This document shows positions 1 through 6,868 of a DNA stretch of 20,981 bases, piece after piece; position 1 is the stretch's first letter; every line of letters begins with the position of its first letter. This stretch comes from a candidate division BRC1 bacterium ADurb.BinA292 (GTDB lineage Bacteria > Sumerlaeota > Sumerlaeia > MVZB01). The stretch covers positions 1 to 20,981 of the forward strand of contig MVZB01000027.1 of NCBI GenBank assembly GCA_002068205.1, written 5' to 3'. The position numbers and the translations under genes were made by a program. The notes beneath the pieces were generated by a model. That model was given only the letters and a program-made list of their open reading frames with translations, was not told the DNA's origin and made no database searches.

Positions 1-994
1 CCCGCCGGTGGGTGGCGCCGCGCTGGAACAGCGCCGCCAGCGGCAGAATGTCGTCCGGCCGCTGGCACAGCGGCGGCAGGTAGATTTCGAACGACGTGAG
101 GCGATAAAACAGGGCCTCGGCAAACGCGCCGGCCTGGACCGCCGCCTCCAGATCGCGCGACGCCGTCGCGATCAGGCGCGGGCGTTCGTCCTGGTCGGGC
201 CCCGCGGCCGCCGGATCGAGCCAGTGGAGCAGTCGCGTCTGCGCCACGGGCGACAGCGCCTGAATCTCCTCGATCAGGAGCGAGCCGCCGCGCGCCTCGC
301 GAAAGAGCGAGCGGTCGGGCTGCGCGCCGCCGAACAGCGCCGCCTCGTGTTCCTCGGCGGGCGCCGCCGCGCAGTTGTAGAGCGTCAGCGGCTGGCGGGC
401 CCGCGGGCTCAGCCGGTGGATCACCGTCGCCACGAGCGTCTTGCCGACGCCGCTGCGCCCGGTCAGCAGGACGGTCGAGCGCGTCGGCGCGACGATCAGC
501 GCCTCGCGCAACGCGTCGCGCATCGGGCGGCTCTCCGCGATGATCTCCTCGCCCAGCGCCGTCGTCGCCAGCGGATCCTCGCGCGGGGTCGCTTCGCCCA
601 GCTTGAGCGCCCCGCGCACCGACGCCAGCAGCTCATCCAGATCGATCGGCTTTTCCAGGTAGTTGACCGCGCCGTCGCGGATCGCTTCGACCGCGTCGCG
701 GATATCGGCGTACGCCGTCACCAGCAGGACGGGCAGGTCCGGCCGCGACTGGCGCAACCGGTGTAGCATCGTCAGCCCGTCCATCCCCGCCATGCGCACG
801 TCGCTGATGATCATCGCGACCGGCTCGCGCGCCACATGGCGCAACGCCTGTTCGCCGTCGGCGGCGGTCGCCACGCGAAATCCGCACGATGTCAGGAAGC
901 TTTGCAGCAGATCGCGCTGGCCCGGATCGTCATCCACGACCAGCAGCGGGGGAAGCGTGGGGGGAGTGTTGGCGGGGGCGGCGTCCTGCGTCAT
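1..994 (-). CDS. NtrC-type response regulator, 3' part outside window (partial)
   Basis: Receiver plus AAA+ response regulator; 331 codons are visible and the C-terminal part (rest of AAA+ and any DNA-binding domain) lies beyond the window edge. The receiver spans about residues 17-130, with acidic pocket D21/D22, phospho-acceptor D65 in IISDVRM, T93 and K115. The AAA+ domain starts near residue 148 and has an intact Walker A, GRSGVGKT (179-186). Compared with sigma54 activators it is degenerate. The GAFTGA loop is absent: ALFGGAQPDRSLFREARGG stands where LFGHEKGAFTGA and the following residues are expected. Walker B reads LLIEE instead of LFLDE, and the first arginine-finger position is Ala (FAEALFYRL for FREDLxxRL). 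The ATG overlaps the kinase stop as ATGA, so the two are translationally coupled partners. Family identity is sure; target promoters and sigma54 dependence are not. Confidence 0.9.
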   Translation of the reverse strand, partial: MTQDAAPANTPPTLPPLLVVDDDPGQRDLLQSFLTSCGFRVATAADGEQALRHVAREPVAMIISDVRMAGMDGLTMLHRLRQSRPDLPVLLVTAYADIRDAVEAIRDGAVNYLEKPIDLDELLASVRGALKLGEATPREDPLATTALGEEIIAESRPMRDALREALIVAPTRSTVLLTGRSGVGKTLVATVIHRLSPRARQPLTLYNCAAAPAEEHEAALFGGAQPDRSLFREARGGSLLIEEIQALSPVAQTRLLHWLDPAAAGPDQDERPRLIATASRDLEAAVQAGAFAEALFYRLTSFEIYLPPLCQRPDDILPLAALFQRGATHRR

Positions 995-2583
995 GCCGCA
1001 TTCTGAGACGGAGGCCGGACCAGACGCAACCCCGAGATCCGGAACGCCGCGCCGCCCAGGTCGGCGGGGGCGATGGCGACCTCCCACTGGTGGGCCAGAA
1101 CGATCTGCCGGACAACCGCCAGGCCCAGGCCCGCGCCGTCAGCCCGCGTCGTGTAGTACGGGCGGAAGACCGACTCATGCAGTTCGGGGGGGATGCCGGG
1201 GCCGCTGTCGGCGACGGTGAGGACGACGGCATCGCGGGCGGCCAGCTCGATGCCGACGCGGATCCGTCCGCCCGTGTCGATCGCCTGCACCGCGTTGAGC
1301 AGCAGGTTGAACACGACCTGGCGCAGGAGCGCCTCATCGGCGGCCACCTGGACCGGCTCGCCCGCCAGATCGAGCGTCGCCTGTTTCTCGTCCAGATCGT
1401 GGCGCAGGTTCTCGATCACATTGCGGCAGAGGTCCAGCAGCGCGACGGCGCCGATTCGCGGCTCGGGCGGCCGGGAAAACTTGATGAACTCATTGAGCCG
1501 GAAGGTGATCTGATCGACCTCCTCGGCGATCCGGCGCAACTGGCCGGCCGTCTCGGCGGGCAGGTCGGGGCGCTTCTCGATCATCTGCGCCAGGCCGCGC
1601 ACGATGTTGAGCGGGTTGCGCGTCTCGTGCGCCAGCCCCGCCGCCGCCAGGTTCATTTCGCGCAAGTGTTCGTTCATCTCCTGGGCGCGCAGCAGGCGCA
1701 TGCGCAGCCGCGTCGCGCGTTCGAATCCGCGCCAGCCCAGTCCCAACCCGCCGACGGCCAACAGCGCACCGAGGGCCAGGGTCACGCGCAGCCAGCGGTC
1801 GCGGCGCAACTGCTCGCGCAGCGCATCGGTCGAAAGCTCCAGGATGAAACCATGGAGCCCGCGGGTCGCGATCAGCTCGCGGTAGCGTTCCTCGCTCATC
1901 CAGGGGGGGCGAATCGAGCCACGGCGGAAGAAGTCGCGGTCGCGTCCGCGGTCGCCGGGCCCCGCGCGGTCGCCCGGCTCTCCCTCGTCCTGGGGGCGCG
2001 GCGGCGGGCCGATGCGCTCGCTGTCGGCGTCGCGATCGCGGGAGCGTCGGCGCGAGAAGCGGCCGATTTCGCCGCGCGTCGCCGCATCGTCGTTAAAACG
2101 CTCGCGGAAACCGGTCGTCGGCCAGTCCTCGCGGCGCGGCAGCACGATCGTTGCCGGCAGCGTCGTCCCGTCATCCTCCATCCGGCGGCCGAAATCGACC
2201 AGGTTAACGACGACGACCGAGTCGGTCTGCCAGCGGACGGCGCGTTGCGGAAGCTGCTCCAGCGGCGCCAGCTCGCGCCCCCCCGCGCTGGCGACCACCT
2301 CGCCCGCCGCGTTGAGCAGCGTCGCCGCCTCCAGCTCCGTCGTGTCGACGAGTTCCTCGAGCGCCTCCTCCAGCCGGGATTGAAAGATCAGGCCGGGGAC
2401 CCCCGCGCGCGTCACGAGCGCAATCGTATTGGAGATGTCGCGCGCGCGGTTGAGCAGCGCCTCGCGCTCCATCCGCCGCACCCGCGCATGCTCGAAAGCC
2501 AGCCACACGACGATCAGCAGCCAGCAGAGCGCCAGCGTCGAGTAGACGATCCACCCGGGGGGATTGCGATAGAGTCGATCCAT
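991..2583 (-). CDS. Membrane sensor histidine kinase of the T2SS operon
   Basis: A 530-residue inner-membrane sensor kinase. TM1 is about residues 11-30 and TM2 about 264-284, enclosing a periplasmic sensor region of some 230 residues that I cannot assign to a known family. This region carries an Arg/Asp/Gly-rich low-complexity stretch at 159-225. The cytoplasmic part has a HisKA helix pair with H-box LAHETRNPLN (phosphorylated H319), N-box FNLLLNAVQA (430), G1 DSGPGIP (459-465) and G2 GAGLGL (from 483), so every catalytic box is present. The H-box and the FRPYYTT motif resemble NtrB/ZraS/AtoS-type kinases that pair with NtrC-type regulators, which fits the next gene. The start directly abuts the secretin stop (TGAATG) and the stop overlaps the regulator's start. 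It may sense secretin assembly, secretion load or an envelope signal; the ligand is unknown. Confidence 0.93.
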   Translation of the reverse strand: MDRLYRNPPGWIVYSTLALCWLLIVVWLAFEHARVRRMEREALLNRARDISNTIALVTRAGVPGLIFQSRLEEALEELVDTTELEAATLLNAAGEVVASAGGRELAPLEQLPQRAVRWQTDSVVVVNLVDFGRRMEDDGTTLPATIVLPRREDWPTTGFRERFNDDAATRGEIGRFSRRRSRDRDADSERIGPPPRPQDEGEPGDRAGPGDRGRDRDFFRRGSIRPPWMSEERYRELIATRGLHGFILELSTDALREQLRRDRWLRVTLALGALLAVGGLGLGWRGFERATRLRMRLLRAQEMNEHLREMNLAAAGLAHETRNPLNIVRGLAQMIEKRPDLPAETAGQLRRIAEEVDQITFRLNEFIKFSRPPEPRIGAVALLDLCRNVIENLRHDLDEKQATLDLAGEPVQVAADEALLRQVVFNLLLNAVQAIDTGGRIRVGIELAARDAVVLTVADSGPGIPPELHESVFRPYYTTRADGAGLGLAVVRQIVLAHQWEVAIAPADLGGAAFRISGLRLVRPPSQNAA

Positions 2584-3699
2584 TCAGGGCGCCGTTTCGA
2601 TTCTCGGCGGCAGGCCTTCCAGGTACTTGGCGCGCACGCCCGGCTCGGTCAGCGCGTGCGGGGTGATTTCCGTCCGTTGATGCTCCGCCACGGTCAGTCG
2701 GTCGAGCGCATCCTGGCCGTCCACCACGTAGGGGGTCAGGAAGATCAGCAACTCGGTCTTGGTCTTTTCCTTCACGGTGCGCCGGAAAAGTGCCCCCAAC
2801 AGCGGGATGTCCCCGAGAATCGGCACCTTGTTGACCGACTCGGTCTCCTGATCTTCCATCAGCCCGCCGATCACCACCGTCTTGCCGTCGGCGACGACGA
2901 CGCGGGTCTGCGCCGAGCGCTTGGCGATCACACGCGCGTTGACCGTTTCCGAAATCGGCACCGTGTCCGCCGTCAGGGTCGAGATTTCCGGCAGCACTTC
3001 CATCTCGACCAGCCGTTCCGGCGTGATGTGCGGCGTCACCTGCAGGATAATCCCAATATCTTCATATTCAATGGTATTGATCGTCTGGCCGTTGTCGGTG
3101 ATCCGGGTGTTGCGAATGAACGGGACTTCCTGCCCGATGGTGATGGTGGCCGTTTCGTTGTTGCGCGCGAGGACCGAGGGCCGCGACAGCACCTCGAGTT
3201 TGCCGACGCTGGCCAGCGCCCGCATCGTGACGCGCAGATCCTCATCGAGGATGCGGTAGAACCCGCCGAGCGCGGCGGCGTCGACGCCGAAATCGGTCAT
3301 CACGGAATCGGCCGCGTCGTTCTCGTCGTTGTCGATATAGGCGGCTTCGACGCCCAGATCGAGGTCGTTGCTGTGCGTCACCTCGAGGAACAGCACCTTG
3401 ATCAAGACCTGCGGCACCGGCCGGTCGAGCGTTTCGATCACCTGCTGGATCTGCTGATGGGTAGCCTGGTCGGTGATCACGATGATCGAGTCGGTCTCGG
3501 GATCGTACTGGACGATCACATCGTCGGCCAGTTCGGTGCCGAGCGTGTCGCGCGGGGGCGGGGCCTCGGCCGCCGGCATGGCGAAATCCGGCGGCGGGAA
3601 GGCGGGGGGCGGCGCACCCATCTCCTGCGCCCACGCGCCGCCTCCCGCCGCCAGCAGCGCCAGCGCGCATCCGATCCATGTTCCAAGCCTTGCATTCAT
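2584..3699 (-). CDS. gspD: Secretin (GspD C-terminal half) with its own signal peptide
   Basis: Forms the outer-membrane channel of the type II system. The protein has 371 residues against about 650-700 for a complete GspD. It has a Sec signal peptide (1-24, cleavage after AWA), a Pro/Ala-rich linker (28-52), then the second half of an N-type secretin domain (about 58-93, DPETDSIIVI...IQQVIETLDRP). The secretin beta-domain follows (about 94-325), with VPFIRNTRI, EDIGIILQVTPHI and the signature GKTVVIGGL...VPILGDIPLLGALF (272-305). N0, N1, N2 and the first half of the final N domain are missing here but are encoded just upstream. The start is supported by a purine-rich AAAAGAGAGAG a few bases upstream and by the signal peptide, so this is a separate gene and not a frameshifted tail. 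The C-terminal 45 residues could bind a pilotin, but none is recognisable nearby. Confidence 0.93.
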   Translation of the reverse strand: MNARLGTWIGCALALLAAGGGAWAQEMGAPPPAFPPPDFAMPAAEAPPPRDTLGTELADDVIVQYDPETDSIIVITDQATHQQIQQVIETLDRPVPQVLIKVLFLEVTHSNDLDLGVEAAYIDNDENDAADSVMTDFGVDAAALGGFYRILDEDLRVTMRALASVGKLEVLSRPSVLARNNETATITIGQEVPFIRNTRITDNGQTINTIEYEDIGIILQVTPHITPERLVEMEVLPEISTLTADTVPISETVNARVIAKRSAQTRVVVADGKTVVIGGLMEDQETESVNKVPILGDIPLLGALFRRTVKEKTKTELLIFLTPYVVDGQDALDRLTVAEHQRTEITPHALTEPGVRAKYLEGLPPRIETAP

Positions 3700-3739
3700 C
3701 GCGTGCTCTCTCTTTTCCGATTGATTCCGACGGGCCGTC

Positions 3740-5224
3740 CTAGCGGTTGCGATTCATGTTTCCACCGAGTCCGCCGCCGCCGCCCAGGCTCGGGGTCGGA
3801 TTCGGATTGGCGCCGCCCGTGTTCTGGTTGGTGCTGCGCCGGAGGGAGGATCCCCCGCCGCCGCCGAACATCTCCTGCAGCAGGATCGCCACGTCCTCCG
3901 GGCTGGCGTTCTGGACCGAATAGACGAAGACCTGCTTGTTGCGCGCCGGGTCGCGGTCCAGCTCGGCGATCACCTGTTCGACCTGATCCATGACGGCGCT
4001 CACGGCGCTGACGACCACCGAATTGGTGCGCGTATCGGCCACCGCCAGGACGGTGTTCTCGGCCACCCGGCGCTCGCTCTGCTCCTGGGTGTTATTGCCG
4101 CCGCCGCCACCGCCACCGCCACCGCCGCGCCCCCAGTTGCCCCAGAAGCCGCCCGGACCGCGGAACCGGCGCTGCTGCGGTTGATTCTGATTCTCGCTTT
4201 CCTCGGCGAAGATCCCCTCGATCACCTCGACCATCTGTTCGGCATTGGAATAGCGCAGCGGGAAGACGCGCACCTCAGTCAGAATATCGGTCGAACGGTC
4301 GATCGCGGCGACGAGCGACTCAATCGTGTCGATCAGATCCTCCGGCGCGCTGACAATGATCGAATTGGTGCGCTCGTCGGCGACCGCGACCACCTTCAAG
4401 CCGGCCTGCAGCGCGGCGCTGGCGGCCTGCTCCTGATCGGCATCGCCGCCGCCTCCGCCGCCGCCGCCCCATGGTCCGCGAAAGCGCTGGAATACTTCGC
4501 GCCGCCGCGAGCCTTCGTTCGCGCCTGCCTGCTGCTGTTGATAGAGCGTCTGGATCATCGTCGCGACTTCCTTGGCGTCGGCATAGCGCAGGTTGAACAC
4601 GCGCACGGCGCTGATCTCCGAGATCGACTGATCGAGCGCGCGGATGATTTCCGCGATCCGCCGCACGCCGGTCTGGGTATCGGTCAGGACGAGGGCATTG
4701 CTGCTTTCGTTCGCCGTCAGCGTCGCCCATTCCGGGAGCAGCGGCTGCACGTCCTCGACCAGTTCGGTCGCCTTCGCGTAGCGGACCGGGATGATCTGCG
4801 TCACCATCTGGTCGCTGCGCTCGATCGCGTCGGGATTGTTGCCCTGGCGGACGGGGATGTCGCGCGCGCGCGCGTCGTCGCGGTCGACGATGGTCAGGAT
4901 CCGGCCGCTGCGGATCGCCGCGTAACCTTTCCCATGGAGCACCGTGTTGAGCACCTCGAGCGCTTCATCGGGACTGAGCGGCTGCTGGCTGATGACGTCC
5001 ACGGTGCCCGCCACGTCCACTTCCTTGACGACGATGAACCCGGCGGCGCGGCTCAGGTAATCCAGCACGGTATCGAGGTCAACCCCCTTGAAATTGAGGC
5101 GCAGTTCCTCGACCGGGGCCGGCGGCTCGACGTCGATCGGCAACGGTTGCTGCGCACGCGGGGCCGCCGCGGCCGCCCACACGGCGAGGCTCAGGATTGC
5201 GAGGTGGATGGTGTTCATGATCAT
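3740..5224 (-). CDS. GspD N-domain protein lacking a secretin domain
   Basis: Periplasmic ring part of a two-piece GspD, 494 residues. After a signal peptide (1 to about 25) come an N0 domain (41-113, NFKGVDLDTVLDYLSRAAG) and three secretin_N repeats: 138-199, 207-310 and 317-424. Each has the pattern V-x-L-R-Y-A-x-A-E ... VADxRTNSIIV ... IxxLD. From 431 a fourth repeat starts (QVFVYSVQNASPEDVAILLQ) but breaks off into a Gly/Asn-rich tail at 455-494; its missing half begins the next gene's product. Repeats two and three contain poly-Gly inserts (253-260, 367-376). There is no beta-barrel secretin domain. ATG overlaps the gspC-like stop as ATGA; a second ATG two codons later has better spacing from AGGGAG, so either may be used. 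The protein probably docks GspC and substrates below the channel. Confidence 0.9.
   Translation of the reverse strand: MIMNTIHLAILSLAVWAAAAAPRAQQPLPIDVEPPAPVEELRLNFKGVDLDTVLDYLSRAAGFIVVKEVDVAGTVDVISQQPLSPDEALEVLNTVLHGKGYAAIRSGRILTIVDRDDARARDIPVRQGNNPDAIERSDQMVTQIIPVRYAKATELVEDVQPLLPEWATLTANESSNALVLTDTQTGVRRIAEIIRALDQSISEISAVRVFNLRYADAKEVATMIQTLYQQQQAGANEGSRRREVFQRFRGPWGGGGGGGGDADQEQAASAALQAGLKVVAVADERTNSIIVSAPEDLIDTIESLVAAIDRSTDILTEVRVFPLRYSNAEQMVEVIEGIFAEESENQNQPQQRRFRGPGGFWGNWGRGGGGGGGGGGNNTQEQSERRVAENTVLAVADTRTNSVVVSAVSAVMDQVEQVIAELDRDPARNKQVFVYSVQNASPEDVAILLQEMFGGGGGSSLRRSTNQNTGGANPNPTPSLGGGGGLGGNMNRNR
4097..4126 (-). repeat. GGN/CCN trinucleotide run encoding ten glycines
   Basis: A run of glycine codons (seen as ccg/cca/cgc triplets on the plus strand) encodes residues 367-376, inside the third secretin_N repeat of the GspD N-domain protein. 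It lies between the two halves of that domain fold, where canonical family members have a variable loop. Trinucleotide units can slip without shifting the frame, so loop length may vary among strains. Confidence 0.8.
4445..4468 (-). repeat. GGN/CCN trinucleotide run encoding eight glycines
   Basis: A glycine-codon run encoding residues 253-260 of the GspD N-domain protein, in the central loop of the second secretin_N repeat. It lies at the same structural place as the longer run in the next repeat. It is preceded by FRGPWG, and the other run by FRGPGGFWGNWG, so the two linkers look like duplicated sequence. Confidence 0.75.
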
Positions 5225-5838
5225 CGTGCTCCCTGTTCCCGCAGGCGTCGTTCACGCATGCGTTGGATCATATCGCCGGCGGCTTCACCGCCGCTTGAAC
5301 TGCTCGCCGAGGATCGGCTCGAGGAGGTGGTCGCGGTCGTCGGCCGGTCGCGCGCGACGCCGGACGCCCTGCCCGCCAGCCGCCAGAGCGGTTCGTCCTC
5401 GCGCCGCTCCAGCCGGTAGCCCACCGGCCACGTCAGCCGCTCCCCGTCGCCCTCGAGCACGGCGAAGCCCGGCTCCACCGCGGCGATGCGGAACTCGCCC
5501 AACCGGCTTCCCACATCCAGCGTGCCGCGGTATTCGTCGCGGTTGGCTTCGGTAAAGAGCAGCGCCTGTTGCTCCGTAATCCACGTTCCCAGCAGCTCGA
5601 TCGACTCGACCCGCGGCGGGGGGGGCGGAGGCGCGTCGCGCGGCGCCTCTTCCGGCCTCTCGGGCGCGCGCGGCCGGCGCTGCGGATCGAAGATGTTCCG
5701 TTCGAGGATCAGCGCATACGCCTCGAAACCCGGCGGTTCACCCTCTGCGTTGCGTTCATCCGAATCCGATTGCGCGCGGAGGAAAACCGCCGGCGGGGCG
5801 GCCAGGCAGGCGATGAGCAACACGAACAGGCGTCTCAT
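5221..5838 (-). CDS. gspC: GspC/PilP-like linker protein
   Basis: A 205-residue protein that probably links the inner-membrane platform to the secretin N domains. The N-terminus (1-22) is either a cleavable signal peptide or a single membrane anchor. After it come a conserved LILERNIFDPQ motif (43-53), typical of the stretch just before the homology region in GspC, a Pro/Glu-rich spacer (57-76) and a homology-region-like beta domain (78-144: IELLGTWI, ALLF, VGSRLGEFRIAAVEPGFAVL). There is no PDZ or coiled-coil domain. The tail is Ser-rich (169-183) and ends in a basic, probably helical segment. The start was chosen because ATG overlaps the pilO-like stop (ATGA), has GGAGG seven bases upstream, and removes an out-of-frame-looking Arg/Pro-rich extension. 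Placement directly before the GspD genes supports the role; PilP-like is the main alternative name. Confidence 0.75.
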   Translation of the reverse strand: MRRLFVLLIACLAAPPAVFLRAQSDSDERNAEGEPPGFEAYALILERNIFDPQRRPRAPERPEEAPRDAPPPPPPRVESIELLGTWITEQQALLFTEANRDEYRGTLDVGSRLGEFRIAAVEPGFAVLEGDGERLTWPVGYRLERREDEPLWRLAGRASGVARDRPTTATTSSSRSSASSSSGGEAAGDMIQRMRERRLREQGAR

Positions 5839-6383
5839 GAGGCCGCCTCCGGGCGGGGCTCCGCCGACCGCGTCAGCCCCGAGATGCGCAGGTCGAGCGT
5901 GATCTCCCGGCCGCGGTCGTCGCGCGCGCGCAGCTCGACCCCTTCGACGCGCAGGCTCAGCGGCGACGTCTCCAGCGCATAGAGAAATCGGCTGATATCC
6001 TCCAGGTCCCCCTGCGCGTTCAGCCGGACCTCCAGTTGCTCGCCCAATTGCTCGTCCTCCCGCCAGCGCGGTTTCAGGTCGCTCAGCCGCAAGGCGGCGT
6101 CGCCCGCCCAGCGATTGAGGGCTTGCAGCAGCTCGGCCTCGGCCTGGGCGCGGTCGGCGGGCAGCGCCCAATCCATCGCCTCGGCCCATTGCTCCTCGAT
6201 CGCTTCTTCCCGTTCGATCAGGTACTCGCCGTTGGCCAGGTCGCGTTCCAGTTGTTCGATCCGCTGGGCGCGGCTGCGCCACGCGGCAAGCTGCGGCGTC
6301 AGGATCAGCCGGTCGCCGAGGAACGCGGCGATGCACACCGCGCCGACGATCAACAGCAGGTTCGTCCGCGGGATCCGGCTCAT
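5835..6383 (-). CDS. PilO/GspM-like inner-membrane assembly protein
   Basis: A 182-residue bitopic protein: short cytoplasmic N-terminus, TM at about 8-27, an acidic coiled coil (33-65), then a PilO-like ferredoxin-fold domain (75-172) with the usual LEVRLNAQGDLEDISRFLYA pattern, in which a strand is followed by a helix ending in LYALE. It should pair with the PilN-like protein encoded just upstream to form the periplasmic part of the assembly platform. The ATG overlaps the upstream stop as ATGA and follows GGAGGGG, which fixes the start; the longer open frame upstream lies inside the pilN-like gene. Sequence alone does not separate GspM from PilO; the operon makes a T2SS role likely. Confidence 0.78.
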   Translation of the reverse strand: MSRIPRTNLLLIVGAVCIAAFLGDRLILTPQLAAWRSRAQRIEQLERDLANGEYLIEREEAIEEQWAEAMDWALPADRAQAEAELLQALNRWAGDAALRLSDLKPRWREDEQLGEQLEVRLNAQGDLEDISRFLYALETSPLSLRVEGVELRARDDRGREITLDLRISGLTRSAEPRPEAAS

Positions 6384-6868
6384 CGCGCCCCCTCCGGCTG
6401 CCAATGATAGCTCAGCGTGAACTGGATCGGGTCGCCCCCTTCCACCTGGACCACCTGCAAGTCCTGGACTCCCGCGGTCTGGCGGAGCGCTTCGAACACG
6501 GCGAGGCAATCGCGATTGCTGCGCGCCAGGCCGACGCACTGCACCGTCTGCTCGCTGTTGCGGATGACCAGGGTGCGCGCCCAGACGCTGCCGGTTTCAG
6601 GGAAGGCGCTGGTCAGCGTATGGAGCAGAGTGAGCTGTTCGGGCTCCGCGGAGAGCCAGGCGCGGCGCGCACGGAGCCCCTCCTGCATCGCCGCCAGGCG
6701 TTCGACGCGCGGCGCGATGGCCGCCCAGCGCCGCTCGAGCCGTCGCAGGCTCCAGACGTGCCAGGCCAGCGCCGCGACGGCGATCGCGCCCAGCGCGAGG
6801 GCAACGGCGGCGGCGCGCCAGATCACTAAACCAGTTCGGGGGAATCGGCGAATTCGCGCCGATACCAT
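6380..6868 (-). CDS. PilN-like inner-membrane assembly protein (GspL periplasmic part)
   Basis: A 162-residue bitopic protein with a basic N-terminus (RIRRFPR), a TM at about 13-38, a coiled coil (42-70), and a PilN-type alpha/beta domain (75-155) with the characteristic order helix-LTSAFPETGSVWARTLVI-strand-helix. In proteobacterial T2SS this part is fused to the actin-like part as GspL; here it is separate, as in type IV pili. The ATG at 6868 makes it overlap the pilM-like gene by 43 bp. A GTG at 6826, overlapping the pilM-like stop codon, is an alternative start but would put the TM at the very N-terminus and drop the positive residues. I prefer the longer form. Confidence 0.75.
   Translation of the reverse strand: MVSARIRRFPRTGLVIWRAAAVALALGAIAVAALAWHVWSLRRLERRWAAIAPRVERLAAMQEGLRARRAWLSAEPEQLTLLHTLTSAFPETGSVWARTLVIRNSEQTVQCVGLARSNRDCLAVFEALRQTAGVQDLQVVQVEGGDPIQFTLSYHWQPEGAR

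Noticed and set aside
3700..3739. Frameshift or sequencing error joining the two GspD pieces
   Set aside because: The gap has a stop, a purine-rich ribosome site and a new ATG followed by a textbook signal peptide, so two separate genes are a better reading than one broken gene.
889..3993. 1034-residue plus-strand open frame
   Set aside because: It runs antisense through the kinase and secretin genes, whose motifs are unmistakable. Its composition (Arg, Gln, His, Ala, Asp rich, no domains) is what the opposite strand of GC-rich coding DNA gives.
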